From the NCBI GenBank assembly GCA_007827375.1, contig VISH01000001.1:868001-932000 (forward strand): DNA of 64,000 nucleotides. The letters run 5' to 3'. The DNA is from Alteromonadaceae bacterium 2753L.S.0a.02 (GTDB lineage Bacteria; Pseudomonadota; Gammaproteobacteria; Pseudomonadales; Cellvibrionaceae). Made by a program: the position numbers and the translations under genes. The notes under the pieces are model-generated. The model worked only from the letters and a program-made list of their open reading frames with translations, searched no databases and was not told the DNA's origin. Below are positions 1 through 9,234 of the stretch, one piece after another (the stretch's first letter is position 1; every line of letters begins with the position of its first letter).

Positions 1-841
1 GGGATAATTGCGGATGGGTTTCTGAATCGCCCTTTATTTGGGTCGCTTCCATTACTGGTTCCCAGCGCATCCGTGTTTGCGCATAGGCTTGAGTAATGGG
101 ATTACCCGCGCTATCGACGCGATCAAACATTTTTCCCTGGCTGATATTGGAATTGTGTGGAATTGCTAAAAAATCGGTATTGAGCGATGTACTGGTAGTA
201 TCCAACCAAGCCCAGAGATCTTCGGGTTTATTAGAATCCAGACTGTTAAAAGGCATAAATCGTCGCCCCTTCTCCATGCCATCTTTCATAATTACCACGC
301 GATGTAAATTGCTATCGTCTGGCGTGGATGTCCATTCCCAACCCACAAATGCCGTAAATACGCCAGGATTATTGTGTCGCTCAGCCGCCTCGAGAATACG
401 CTGCCACAAGGTGCGATTAATAATGTCGACCGGAGCGTTTGCTTGCATCTCTACCAGAGAGTCGTATAGCGCCTGCTCACCTTCGTTTTGCAACACTTGC
501 AACAAAGCCTCCCGAGCAGCAGCGCTGCCAGCAAGAGCATTGCTGCCGATAAGTAAATCGGCAAGGTTTAGAAATTCACCATGATCGGAGACCACAAGAA
601 AATCCAAAGGTGTTTCGATTTGAATTCGGGCGCGATGGTAGGGATGAATCACTGGTAGCCCTTTTGCATAAGCGTAGGCGGTGTCCGGGTCGGCGCTGCG
701 ATTTTGCATTAGATAGGCATCTGGGGAGTAGGACGTATGTAAATGCGTATCTCCCCAATAAAGTTGCGTTTGTGCTTCACTGAAACTCGAAAAACTGACT
801 GCAAATAATAGCGCAGACAATTTAAATTTATGCAGTATCAT
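1..841 (-). CDS. DUF3604 family secreted protein (3' end outside window)
   Basis: I read this frame directly from the minus strand; 280 residues are visible and the C-terminus lies beyond the left edge. The ATG at 841 follows an AAGGAGA ribosome site. Residues 1-24 form a signal peptide ending SFSEAQ. The PHP-like metal motif YWGDTHLHTSYS is at residues 28-39 and a second motif SDHGEF at 85-90; these are hallmarks of DUF3604, a PHP-superfamily group of unknown substrate. It is the last visible gene of a minus-strand operon with a parvulin-type isomerase and a HupE/UreJ protein, a combination seen in many marine proteobacteria. Function is unknown; probably a periplasmic metal-dependent hydrolase or phosphoesterase-like protein (inference). 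Confidence 0.88.
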   Translation of the reverse strand, partial: MILHKFKLSALLFAVSFSSFSEAQTQLYWGDTHLHTSYSPDAYLMQNRSADPDTAYAYAKGLPVIHPYHRARIQIETPLDFLVVSDHGEFLNLADLLIGSNALAGSAAAREALLQVLQNEGEQALYDSLVEMQANAPVDIINRTLWQRILEAAERHNNPGVFTAFVGWEWTSTPDDSNLHRVVIMKDGMEKGRRFMPFNSLDSNKPEDLWAWLDTTSTSLNTDFLAIPHNSNISQGKMFDRVDSAGNPITQAYAQTRMRWEPVMEATQIKGDSETHPQLS

Positions 842-929
842 AAATCTTCTCCTTGTTAAACGTGTTTGGTTTTTTATCGACTTGCACAAACACTAACGCT
901 GGAGGCATGACTTAGGTTGACAAAAATAT

Positions 930-1949
930 TTAAAAAGACAGAATTCTCACAACAAACCAATAGCTGGCGAGAGCACCAATAATATATGTAATAATCTTCT
1001 GTGCCAGTACTGAATTTTTGGGGGTATGCAGCGCGGCAAACCACGATCTGCTGTAAATCAAGGCGTAATAAAAACCTGCCAGGCATAAAATAAAAATAAT
1101 TTGTCCAATTTCCACACCCACATTAAAAAACAGCAATGAACTTAGCCTCTGTGTTTGTGGCAAGCCAAGCTCACGCAACGCCTCTGCGAAACCGAAGCCA
1201 TGCAACAAACCAAAGCAGGATGAAACAACAATGGGATAGCGATATGTCCACGAAAACCGTTTGTTGTTTGCAATTTCATGCGCTAAAAAAAGTATACTAA
1301 GCGCAATGCTTGCCTCAACCGGAGGTATCGGAAGGCGAACCCAATTTAACGAAGCAAGCACCAGAGTTACGGAATGGGCTGCAGTAAAGCCCGTAACCGT
1401 AATAAGTATGCGTCGCCAGCGTTGCGCTATAAAAATTAAGCAGGCGACAAACAATAGATGATCTGTGCCCATCCAAATATGTGCGATCCCCAAGCGGGTG
1501 TAATCGACAATAACCCGCCAAGGTGTTTCACGCCGAGGCAGTTGCCATTGCGTATCGCCGGGCTTTAACAGTGCGGACTGCTGCTCACCACTGTTTAACT
1601 TTACGCGAATTAAAGTAGATATAGCCGGGTTACCTTGTGGAAAATAAACCGCAAGCGACCTACCCGTTAGAGCGTGTTCGCAGAGATAATAAGCTTTACC
1701 TCGATACGCCCCCTGAGCCTTGCGCAAGGCCACGTTGGTTTCGCTGCGACAATCTCGTGGTAATTTCAGACTGGGCAGATTGGTATCGGCCACAGAAAGC
1801 GGCACCTGCCACTCAACAGCATAAAAAGTACGGTCCGCGCTCGTTTGCTCGGTAATTTGAATGGATACCGGGCGAGCCTCATGACTACATATTGGCACGG
1901 CTAGAAAGGCGCACACCCCAAATACGAAATAACGGATAATAGTTTTCAT
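930..1949 (-). CDS. HupE/UreJ family membrane protein
   Basis: The 339-residue product has a signal peptide (residues 1-22, ending PICSHEA), an approximately 130-residue periplasmic domain, and a C-terminal half with about six or seven membrane helices. The membrane part holds the HupE/UreJ signature: GIAHIWMGTDHLLFV followed by TGFTAAHSVTLVLA, with conserved His and Asp residues thought in this family to bind or pass nickel or another metal. The start overlaps the stop of the upstream parvulin gene by 4 bp (ATGA), so translation is coupled. Classical HupE/UreJ proteins are smaller permease-like accessory proteins of hydrogenase and urease clusters; no such enzyme is visible here, so the role is open. 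Family assignment is firm, substrate is not. Confidence 0.85.
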   Translation of the reverse strand: MKTIIRYFVFGVCAFLAVPICSHEARPVSIQITEQTSADRTFYAVEWQVPLSVADTNLPSLKLPRDCRSETNVALRKAQGAYRGKAYYLCEHALTGRSLAVYFPQGNPAISTLIRVKLNSGEQQSALLKPGDTQWQLPRRETPWRVIVDYTRLGIAHIWMGTDHLLFVACLIFIAQRWRRILITVTGFTAAHSVTLVLASLNWVRLPIPPVEASIALSILFLAHEIANNKRFSWTYRYPIVVSSCFGLLHGFGFAEALRELGLPQTQRLSSLLFFNVGVEIGQIIFILCLAGFYYALIYSRSWFAALHTPKNSVLAQKIITYIIGALASYWFVVRILSF

Positions 1950-2884
1950 AAGTTAGGTGCACCTGTAGCAACCCTCACAACACGCGGGTTTGACTGCTCT
2001 GTAGTTTTTAATGTGTTGGCAATATGTATATCGTATGTGTTGAGTAATGCCTTAACGAACTGTCGCTTGTGTCTGTCACGGGAATCACGCTTATAATCGC
2101 TGAGCACGCGCTCGCGAACATCTTCGAACTTAGGTGTAAAGCCATCTTGCCGTTTAATCAAAAGCACCAAATGCGTACCGTAGGCGGATTCAAAAGGACC
2201 CTGCCACTGCTCAGCATCGGAAGTCAATGCCAGTAATTCACCAGTCATTTGCTCACCAAAGTGACTGGTAATTAATGCGGCATTTTGATCAACATAGTTA
2301 CTGAAAAAAATAAAGCGCTCGCCATAGCGTTTTGAGTCGGCGACGTTTACGTGTTTACGGTTAAGTTCTTCGAGGGTGCCTTGCACAATCTGTTCATTGT
2401 TTTCAGGCGCGTTCGAATTGCGCGGAAAATAAACGTGACTGAACGATAAACGAGTTTCTCGATAGTAGTTACTCTGGTTAGTCTTATAAAATTCCTTGAG
2501 GGTTTCATCCGGCACAACAAGCAGATCGTCACTGACATTGTCTGCAACAAATTCTAATTTTTGCATCATACGACGTCTGATCACATAGTCGTTTCTATCC
2601 ATTCCCAGCGCTTTTGCCTCCCTGTAAAGCACTTCTTCCTGTAAATAATCATCAATCAGTAATTGCCGTTCCTGAGCTGTTAGGCTATCTAGCTTCTTGT
2701 TAAAGAACTCGGAATTAAAAACTTTGCTGCGGTATTGCATAAATTCCAGTAGAGCCGCTCGATCGACAGTTAAAATGTGTGCATTTGCAGTATCGTTCGC
2801 TTGACCGAAAACATTAAAGACTCCAAACACCAAACAGCCAAGAAATAAAAAGTGCAACAGGGGTTGCTGAATTATCCGCTTCAT
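1946..2884 (-). CDS. Membrane-anchored parvulin-type peptidyl-prolyl cis-trans isomerase
   Basis: 312 residues. An N-terminal hydrophobic anchor (LLHFLFLGCLVFGVFNVFG, about residues 8-26) is followed by an SurA/PpiD-like helical region and a rotamase-like stretch near residues 140-265. Recognisable parvulin elements are LSFSHVYF and the late GPFESAYGTHLVLLIKR block. It is the first gene of the operon with the HupE/UreJ and DUF3604 genes. Probably a periplasm-facing chaperone for one of the co-transcribed exported proteins (inference from context). The rotamase core is divergent, so chaperone activity without isomerase activity is possible. Confidence 0.82.
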   Translation of the reverse strand: MKRIIQQPLLHFLFLGCLVFGVFNVFGQANDTANAHILTVDRAALLEFMQYRSKVFNSEFFNKKLDSLTAQERQLLIDDYLQEEVLYREAKALGMDRNDYVIRRRMMQKLEFVADNVSDDLLVVPDETLKEFYKTNQSNYYRETRLSFSHVYFPRNSNAPENNEQIVQGTLEELNRKHVNVADSKRYGERFIFFSNYVDQNAALITSHFGEQMTGELLALTSDAEQWQGPFESAYGTHLVLLIKRQDGFTPKFEDVRERVLSDYKRDSRDRHKRQFVKALLNTYDIHIANTLKTTEQSNPRVVRVATGAPNL

Positions 2885-3100
2885 GCTGAGTTCCGCCGTT
2901 CTAGGAATTGAGGGTAAAGGTAGAGGTGAGCCCAGGGGACTTCCACTCGTTCCCTGGGATTAACGCGCGGCGAGGGGATCGGTTGACAAAGTTTCGCGCC
3001 AAATTGATTGGCTTATTCGCAGAAGGCGGCTCATGATTCAGCGGCCCGTAGTAACTGGTATCGCCTTGGGGAAGCTAAGCATTTTGTTATTATCAGATTT

Positions 3101-3736
3101 TCAAGCTCGCAAATGCCATACAGATAAAGCCGCAACAAGCTGGCCTTTCAGACCACCAGAAATTTCATATGAAGTGAGACGATTCAGTTGATAAATGTCG
3201 CCATAGTGTCGGCTCAATTCTTCTTCATCTACCGAAAACGGCGGGCCAGCTTGTAGGCTTTGATCGTATTCAAAGGTAATTACCAATTGCCGCGCACTGC
3301 GTGTGAGCACAGTGAGATGCGCTGCGTAGCGCGCGCGCGTGTCTGGCGGCAAGGCCACGATGGCGGCCCTGTCGTACACCGCGTCAACTTCACCGAGCTC
3401 ACTTTGAGTCAAGTCGAAAATATCGCCAACCCAGATATCGATATTCTCAGCACTGTAGTGCATTAGCGTCCCAAACTCGCTGATTTGCGGTGCGATCGCC
3501 AATGATTGGAAGAGCTCGTTAACGGCAATGGAGCTGAGCTCCACGCCTACAACACCATAACCCTGCGCTAGAAGCCAGCCGATATCGTTTGTTTTTCCAC
3601 ACAATGGAACAAATATGCGACCGCCCTTAACGATATTCAGACTGTCCAGGTGGTTAAGCAGATCTGGATTAACTTGCGCTGCGTGAAAACCAATCTCTCC
3701 CCGCGCCCACCGATCATGCCAAAAGTTACTATCCAC
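3101..3736 (-). CDS. tpm: Thiopurine S-methyltransferase
   Basis: A 211-residue soluble methyltransferase of typical bacterial TPMT length. The N-terminal signature FWHDRWARGEIGFH is present, followed by the SAM-binding block VPLCGKTNDIGWLLAQGYGV and the acidic VGVELS at its end. Bacterial TPMTs methylate thiopurines and also selenium and tellurium oxyanions, giving volatile products. The gene is divergent from a MerR-family regulator, and the intergenic region holds a MerR-type promoter pointing towards tpm (see 3821-3851), suggesting inducible expression. Family assignment is strong; the natural substrate is unknown. Confidence 0.93.
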   Translation of the reverse strand: MDSNFWHDRWARGEIGFHAAQVNPDLLNHLDSLNIVKGGRIFVPLCGKTNDIGWLLAQGYGVVGVELSSIAVNELFQSLAIAPQISEFGTLMHYSAENIDIWVGDIFDLTQSELGEVDAVYDRAAIVALPPDTRARYAAHLTVLTRSARQLVITFEYDQSLQAGPPFSVDEEELSRHYGDIYQLNRLTSYEISGGLKGQLVAALSVWHLRA

Positions 3737-3820
3737 AATACCTTCCTTTTCAGTTTCATTTCAACCGGTTTACACCCACAAAAGCGTTAGCTCAGCTTGT
3801 TTCGAGTGATTCTGCCGAGT

Positions 3821-3851
3821 AGCATACAAACTAAAGTCGACTTTAAGTCAA
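3821..3851 (-). promoter_or_regulatory. MerR-type promoter with 19-bp spacer and central palindrome, facing tpm
   Basis: On the minus strand, TTGACT (3846-3851) and TATGCT (3821-3826) are separated by exactly 19 bp. The spacer contains the perfect 14-bp palindrome TAAAGTCGACTTTA (3832-3845). An overlong 19-20 bp spacer with an operator inside is the classic layout of promoters activated by MerR-family DNA distortion. It would start transcription near 3814, about 78 nt before the tpm ATG. The adjacent MerR gene (start 3871) reads the other way and is the obvious regulator; the palindrome lies 26 bp upstream of its start codon. Confidence 0.75.
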
Positions 3852-3870
3852 GCACCAAAGAGGACGCATA

Positions 3871-4296
3871 ATGGATATTGCCGAAGTTTCTAAAGCGACG
3901 GGCTTACCAGCTTCTACCCTGCGATATTACGAAGAGAAACAGCTTATCCATTCAAATGGCCGAAATGGTTTGCGGCGTCAATACGATGAAGGGGTGGTGC
4001 AAAAGCTGGCCCTGATTTCATTGGGTCGCAGCGCTGGATTTACATTGGATGAAATTGCAGAGGTATTCACCTCACAAGGCCCACAAATAAATAAGGCTCA
4101 ACTTCTAGGAAAAGCAGATGAACTGGATCGGAAAATCAAGGAGTTAAGCGCGCTACGCGAAGGCTTACGCCATGCAGCCGCTTGCGACGCACCCAGTTAC
4201 TTTGAGTGTCCTAAATTTTTGAGACTACTCAAGATAGCTGGCAAAAAACGCCATCGCTTGCCGAATTTATCAATAAAAAGGCCGCCCGATAAATAA
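3871..4296 (+). CDS. MerR family transcriptional regulator
   Basis: 141 residues. The N-terminal winged helix-turn-helix reads MDIAEVSKATGLPASTLRYYEE, the standard MerR recognition domain (residues 1-70). A dimerisation coiled-coil (about 85-110) follows, then a short effector tail with two Cys in CDAPSYFECPKF, a pattern common in an uncharacterised MerR branch. AGAGGA precedes the ATG. It is divergent from tpm and probably controls both genes through the palindrome at 3832-3845. The effector is unknown; the Cys pair could sense thiol-reactive agents or metals (inference). Confidence 0.9.
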   Translation: MDIAEVSKATGLPASTLRYYEEKQLIHSNGRNGLRRQYDEGVVQKLALISLGRSAGFTLDEIAEVFTSQGPQINKAQLLGKADELDRKIKELSALREGLRHAAACDAPSYFECPKFLRLLKIAGKKRHRLPNLSIKRPPDK

Positions 4297-4418
4297 AATG
4301 AGAACAACTTCGATAAACGACTTTTACCAAACCATATTTTTAAATTCCATGTCTTTTGAGTGAAAGGAGGTTCGCAAATCGTATCTATTTTACAAGCTTT
4401 TAGATTCTTTCTTACGAA

Positions 4419-4973
4419 TTAAGTATTGAGTTTTTTTACAACTCTCGCGGGATTCCCCACTGCCAGGCTGTCTGCAGGAACATCTTTTGTAACTACTGCA
4501 CCAGCTCCAATTACCGATCTGTCACCGACGGTCACGCCTGGGCAGATGGTGGTATGCCCCCCAATCCAGCATTCTTCTCCAATGGAAACCGGCGCGCAAT
4601 CTTCCCAAACCCGCCGCTCTTCGATATTTACCGGGTGCCTCGCTGTATAAATATGCACACCGGGCGCTATCAGGGTCTTTCGCCCAATAGTAACTTTTGC
4701 ACCGTCGAGAATTACCGCACCAAAATTAATAAACACCCCATCGGCTGCAACTATATTTTCACCATAGTCGCAATAAAACGGCGGCTCAAGGTGCAAATCC
4801 TCCGCCGAATTGGGGCACAACTCGTTGATAACCGACTTAAAATTCTCTGTGTAATACTCAGTCACATTAAGCTTGTGTAATACATGCTTGATTTTAGTTC
4901 TAATCTCGAGCATTTCAGGGCAGTGGGCATCGTAAGGCTCACCTGCCATCATTTTCTCTTTTTCGCTTTTCAT
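4419..4973 (-). CDS. Maltose/galactoside O-acetyltransferase-like sugar acetyltransferase
   Basis: 184 residues from the ATG at 4973 (TAGGA upstream); a TTG at 4994 in frame would add seven residues and is less likely. MKSEKEKMMAGEPYD matches the N-terminal helical Mac domain of maltose acetyltransferases, and the rest is a left-handed parallel beta-helix of hexapeptide repeats (for example VSIGEECWIGGHTTICPGV, VTVGDRSVIGAGAVVTKDV). The catalytic His of this family lies in ARHP. The enzyme transfers acetyl from acetyl-CoA to a sugar hydroxyl. It stands alone, with no sugar operon next to it. Confidence 0.93.
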   Translation of the reverse strand: MKSEKEKMMAGEPYDAHCPEMLEIRTKIKHVLHKLNVTEYYTENFKSVINELCPNSAEDLHLEPPFYCDYGENIVAADGVFINFGAVILDGAKVTIGRKTLIAPGVHIYTARHPVNIEERRVWEDCAPVSIGEECWIGGHTTICPGVTVGDRSVIGAGAVVTKDVPADSLAVGNPARVVKKLNT

Positions 4974-5562
4974 CGTGGTCCTAGTGAATTCCAATTAAAT
5001 AGGTTTTCATCACCGCTTAGACTCCAAGTGCACTCGGAGTCGTCCGGAGCAGAAAGCAATCGGCTTAAAGTCGCACCATTTGAATCAGAGCGCTCAGAAT
5101 AGCTTGTCGCGATGACTTGGTGCATTTTAGCAAATAGCCGTATCGACAAATTTTTTCCCGCTGTCACGGCGTGTAATCGTCGTTTTTTAACCATACGTGT
5201 TCCTGCATACTTATCTCAAAACACAGCCAGAAAAGCAATTCAGTATCGAAAAAGGCTATGGCAAACTCTTTTGCCTGCACATCACCTTTCGAAACATCAT
5301 CATTCTCAGACAGTTCACCTAAATTATCAGATTTGTTGGTCACGTAAGTTACTCGTGTGCAACTGAGCCCAGATGACTGGAGATTGCCAAGCCTGTCATA
5401 CTTGGGTTAAGAGCGTTGAACTTCAATCACAGTTTTCACAATTATTTAAGCTTAGCCCCTTCTCTATCATCGCGATTTCGTGAAAATAAGCTCTCAAGAA
5501 GCAGTGCGATGTTTACTGATTAGCTGCGAAATTTTTACCCACTTTAGGTGGAGTTCTTCGGA
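4974..5562. other. Intergenic region, no gene supported
   Basis: About 590 bp between the acetyltransferase and the poly-Ser lipoprotein. Short open frames occur on both strands (74-84 codons), but none has a ribosome site and recognisable composition. I see no RNA gene or strong hairpin. Confidence 0.5.
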
Positions 5563-7704
5563 ATGCAGATGAAGGGAACAGGTTTATTTTCAATAAATGT
5601 GTTGCAGACTCAAATATCTTCTCGTAATTTCGCCACGGCTTTTTTGGTCTTGGTATTGTCGGCCTGTGGGGGTGACAAGGGAATTGGCGTGGCAGGTAAT
5701 GCAAACACCAGCACGTCGAGTACGAGTTCATCATCCAGCAGCAGTTCTACTGGCGGAACAACCTCTTCAAGTTCAAGCAGTAGCACATCATCTAGCACTA
5801 GCTCTTCAAGCAGCTCATCTTCCAGCTCCTCCAACAGCTCAACATCAAGCAGCAGTTCATCGTCATCCAGTTCTTCCAGTAGCTCCTCCAGCAGCACTTC
5901 CAGCTCGTCGAGCAGCAGTTCCACATCGGGAGGTATGGCGTGCGACGCTGGCAACGCAAATACTGAGTGGGCAAGTTACTGTCCCCCTCAAAACAGCTGC
6001 CTGAATGCTGATTGGAACGCACCGCGCGATGGCAGTGAAACCGGTGCACCTTTGCGCTTGGAAAGCGCGCACTTTGCGTTCTATTGGAATGACGACACCA
6101 ATATAACATTGGCGGATGCCCAGCAAGCGGCCGACACCTTGGAAATGATTTGGGATAACTACTTCGGTGACACTATCGACTTCCCTGAACCCTACTGCAA
6201 CAGCACCACAAAATGGAAAGCTGCTGTACATTTCGACAATGATTTTCCGCTTTGGGGCGGTGGCTGGTGGCGCAATGGTATTCACTATGCCGGCATGTGG
6301 GTTGGCCCAGGCGCTGCGAACGATTCCTGGGGTTTGGCCCACGAATTTATGCACGGAGTGCAATCACTCACGCCCGCTTTTCCAGAATGTGGTGGCAGCG
6401 GTTGTGGCATCTATGAAAGCCACGCCAATTGGATGCCGCATCAAATTTTTCGCAATAATGTTCATTGTTCCGAAATGTTAGTGAATAGCCCACATTTACA
6501 CTATGGCAATACCCGTAACCGCTACTGTAACTGGCAGGTTTTCGAATATTTAAAAGATCGATATTGCGCGTCTACTGTAAATAACATGTGGACAGCGGAA
6601 GCATTGACCGGTCAGGGTGACCCCTGGCAGAAACTCATGCACAACCAAAATTGGGACATAGATCAGCTCAACGATTTTTTCGGCGAATGGGCAATGCACA
6701 ATGTCACCTGGGACTATCGAGACCCCGACGGCAACGATCAAGGTGCGGTCTACCGTCAAAACTACGGTTTAGTAACCAACACCAATTACAGCCAACGTCG
6801 CTTGCGTTTAACGCAATTGGAGGCCTTGTCCAGCAATTGGCAAAGCACCCGCCGATTCAGTTCACCTTATTATCAGGCGCCGCAACGCTGGGGGTACAAC
6901 GTGATTCGCTTGCACGCCGAAACCAACGCGAGCCAGGTGTCAGTAAATTTTCGCGGTGTGATGCAATCAAATGCAAATTCCGGGTGGCGTTGGGGATTGG
7001 TAGCTACCGATAGCAACAATGTACCGCGCTACAGCCAACTGCAAAGTGGTGCCGAAGGCAGCCTCACATTTTGTATCAATAGCGATGAACAATTATTTTT
7101 AGTGGTTTTGGCAGCTCCCACCCAATACCAGAAAATTACCTGGCAGCAACCCATGGACGGCACGCCTTATCCTTCCATCTACCGTTACCCCTATCTGTTG
7201 GAAATAACAGGCGCTTGGCCACAGGGTTTTAAAGATGGTGAGCGTGACTCCTGCCCGGCGAATACCGCACGACACGAAAATGGCGGTGGTTGCGCCACCA
7301 GCAACACTCCCGCTTCTGTTTATGTTGGCCCTTATGCAATGGTGAAGGGCGGTACTGTTAATGGAAATGCTCGAATTGAGGATCAGGCAATGATTCTGAA
7401 CGGTACCGTGAGCGGCGGCACTGTGGGCGCTCTCACCACCCTCGGTGTGGTGGGCAATCCACACCACGGTGCAGCAACTTTTAATGTATCGGGGAGTGCG
7501 ACACTGCGTGCAACATTTTATCCAATGGGCTGGTTTGCCAACGGAGCCGGTATTTCTGGCACCGCCAGCTATCTTGGCGACTTAGAAGTGTATGCGAGCA
7601 ACAAATCAAACAATACCTTTTACGGCTTGGTTGACGATGCAACACAAGGAGTAAGCGACGCACCAGACCACACCCTTGCTCCGCCTTACTCTTGGAGGGA
7701 TTAA
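5563..7704 (+). CDS. Poly-serine-linker lipoprotein with HExxH metallopeptidase-like domain (DUF6055-like)
   Basis: The ATG at 5563 is preferred because TAGGTGGAG lies 9 nt upstream; the GTG at 5548 is inside that site. The product is 713 residues. It has a lipoprotein signal with lipobox LSAC, then an approximately 80-residue Ser/Thr linker (codons 5710-5930). The catalytic-looking domain contains HEFMHGVQS (HExxH zinc motif) and, about 20 residues on, ESHANWMPH, which could supply a third ligand. Many Cys residues suggest disulfides. This resembles the DUF6055 group. The C-terminus (7320-7600) contains short beta-helix-like turns such as VNGNARIEDQAMI. It is probably an outer-membrane-anchored surface protease or glycan-associated protein; the protease role is inferred from the zinc motif. 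Confidence 0.82.
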   Translation: MQMKGTGLFSINVLQTQISSRNFATAFLVLVLSACGGDKGIGVAGNANTSTSSTSSSSSSSSTGGTTSSSSSSSTSSSTSSSSSSSSSSSNSSTSSSSSSSSSSSSSSSSSTSSSSSSSSTSGGMACDAGNANTEWASYCPPQNSCLNADWNAPRDGSETGAPLRLESAHFAFYWNDDTNITLADAQQAADTLEMIWDNYFGDTIDFPEPYCNSTTKWKAAVHFDNDFPLWGGGWWRNGIHYAGMWVGPGAANDSWGLAHEFMHGVQSLTPAFPECGGSGCGIYESHANWMPHQIFRNNVHCSEMLVNSPHLHYGNTRNRYCNWQVFEYLKDRYCASTVNNMWTAEALTGQGDPWQKLMHNQNWDIDQLNDFFGEWAMHNVTWDYRDPDGNDQGAVYRQNYGLVTNTNYSQRRLRLTQLEALSSNWQSTRRFSSPYYQAPQRWGYNVIRLHAETNASQVSVNFRGVMQSNANSGWRWGLVATDSNNVPRYSQLQSGAEGSLTFCINSDEQLFLVVLAAPTQYQKITWQQPMDGTPYPSIYRYPYLLEITGAWPQGFKDGERDSCPANTARHENGGGCATSNTPASVYVGPYAMVKGGTVNGNARIEDQAMILNGTVSGGTVGALTTLGVVGNPHHGAATFNVSGSATLRATFYPMGWFANGAGISGTASYLGDLEVYASNKSNNTFYGLVDDATQGVSDAPDHTLAPPYSWRD

Positions 7705-8187
7705 GCGTAACCGCTTATCTAACGCCGAATGCTCTAGTGGCTAGCCTTTATCAAGTAGTTCCTAATAATTGTTAAATTAAGCCGTGAGGCTACCAATTTC
7801 GAAATTGATGCCAATATTAATCCCGATTATTTTTAGTTAAATACCCCCTACATCAAATACTTGCCCCAATCCCACAGTACCGCCTGGCCCATCAAAATGC
7901 TTGCATAAAAGATTACTAGTGCCATTTTTCCTAACTCCTTTCATAATTTAAAAATATCATTAGTTAAACAACGCCGTTAATTATAACTTGCGATTATGAT
8001 ATTCAATACATCGTTGTAAATATATGACGACTTCTATTTATATATCAACAATTTATTCGAGGTACAAATAAATCCCGCCTTAAAAACACTAGGTACAATC
8101 CCTGCGCCGCTTACGGGCTTAAAAGACCGTTAATTTAAGGCCGATGTGATGCCCATTTTTCCTTGACACAACAATGAGGGATATACA
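7705..8187. other. Intergenic region, AT-rich, no gene supported
   Basis: About 480 bp. A small hairpin AAGCG-TAAC-CGCTT directly follows the lipoprotein stop (near 7704-7717) and may be a weak terminator. The remainder is AT-rich and has no convincing coding frame. Confidence 0.45.
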
Positions 8188-8517
8188 TTGGGTCTCGGTC
8201 ATAGCACTAGTTCACACGACGAACAAAGTGGTCCAATGTTGATTCTATCGGGTAGTGCAGACACATTGGTAAATCCACAACTCAATCATGCTTCGCTTTT
8301 CCGCAGAGCTAATGTACCGGTATTTTGGGCTATTTTATCCGGCGCCAGTCATTTTGAACCAGTCGGTGATGGCGGGGATTTTTGAGGAATTGCAACAGCG
8401 TGGTTCTTATATCAACTCAACGGCGACGCAGAAGCTGCCACCTACTTTAAAGGTAGCGATTGTTACTACTGTACCCGCTCTGAATGGGATGTGACCAAAA
8501 AAGATATTTTTTACTGA
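8188..8517 (+). pseudogene. Remnant of alpha/beta-hydrolase (PETase/chlorogenate-esterase-like), C-terminal part
   Basis: The frame reads PMLILSGSADTLVNP, then GASHFEPVGDGGDF, where the His is the catalytic His position of the alpha/beta-hydrolase fold. A TGA at 8383-8385 follows, and the same frame continues with GIATAWFLYQLNGDAEA and CYYCTRSEWDVTKKDIF to a TGA at 8515. Homologues have an Arg at the position of the TGA, consistent with a CGA to TGA change. The nucleophile Ser and the N-terminal two thirds of the domain are missing upstream. Both lesions show a decayed gene, probably of a secreted esterase. Confidence 0.72.
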
Positions 8518-8749
8518 TGTAACTTTTATCAATTTTAACGAAAGGGATTTTGCTATTCTTAAATTAGAATTGATCAATAATCTACCCCTATTTAAAACGC
8601 GTAGGAATGCAGGGGTAGGTCTTCAAAACGTCTGATTTATTTGCTTATTAAAATTTTGCATTGGATACAGATAACATTAACACACATAAAAATCGCAAAC
8701 TGGCATTTAAAACCAATTAACACCTATATCTGCTGAATCGGCAAGGAGG

Positions 8750-9163
8750 TTAATTACTGGGTTGAGTCAGGCTAAACCAGTTTCCAGAGTTGTCCTTACC
8801 CATTGCTTCAATTCCGTAAAACTGCTCTACAGGGGCTTGTGTAAATTCCACCCCTTTCGCCACCAGCTCATCATAGGTTTTATAACAATCGTCAGTTTCA
8901 AAAACTCCGACACCAAAAGCGCCATCTTCCACCAAACCCCTAATTTTATCTGCTGCATCCTTACTCAAGAGCGGACCTTCTTTAGGTTCCGCTAATACGA
9001 GTTCCAACTGTGGCTGCGCCTTAGTGCGAACAGTTAACCAACGAAAACCACCTTCTACAGTCATATCTGAAGCAAGCTCGAAACCCAGCTTATCCCGGTA
9101 AAAACTAAGGGCTTCTTCCTGATTTAAAACATAAACAGTGACATGTGCTATCGACTTTATCAT
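8750..9163 (-). CDS. VOC (glyoxalase/bleomycin-resistance) family protein
   Basis: 137 residues from the ATG at 9163, which has AGGAG 7-8 nt upstream. Two beta-alpha-beta-beta-beta modules are visible: IKSIAHVTVYVLNQEEALSFY and later FGVGVFETDDCYKTYDELVAKGVEF. A metal-site His (HVTVYV) and the late Glu (YGIEAMGKD) are in place. Such single-domain VOC proteins act in dioxygenase, glyoxalase or antibiotic-binding roles. The short AraC-type regulator gene lies immediately upstream on the same strand, a pairing common in bacteria, so the two are probably co-regulated. Substrate unknown. Confidence 0.9.
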   Translation of the reverse strand: MIKSIAHVTVYVLNQEEALSFYRDKLGFELASDMTVEGGFRWLTVRTKAQPQLELVLAEPKEGPLLSKDAADKIRGLVEDGAFGVGVFETDDCYKTYDELVAKGVEFTQAPVEQFYGIEAMGKDNSGNWFSLTQPSN

Positions 9164-9234
9164 TACTGAACTCCTCACAATTAAGTGGGTGCTATTCTAC
9201 AGCGTGTCTTAAATAAAGATTTCTCCGATATTGC

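Noticed and set aside
4970..5366. Small overlapping frames upstream of the poly-Ser lipoprotein
   Set aside because: No start signal, no conserved-looking domain, frames exist on both strands.
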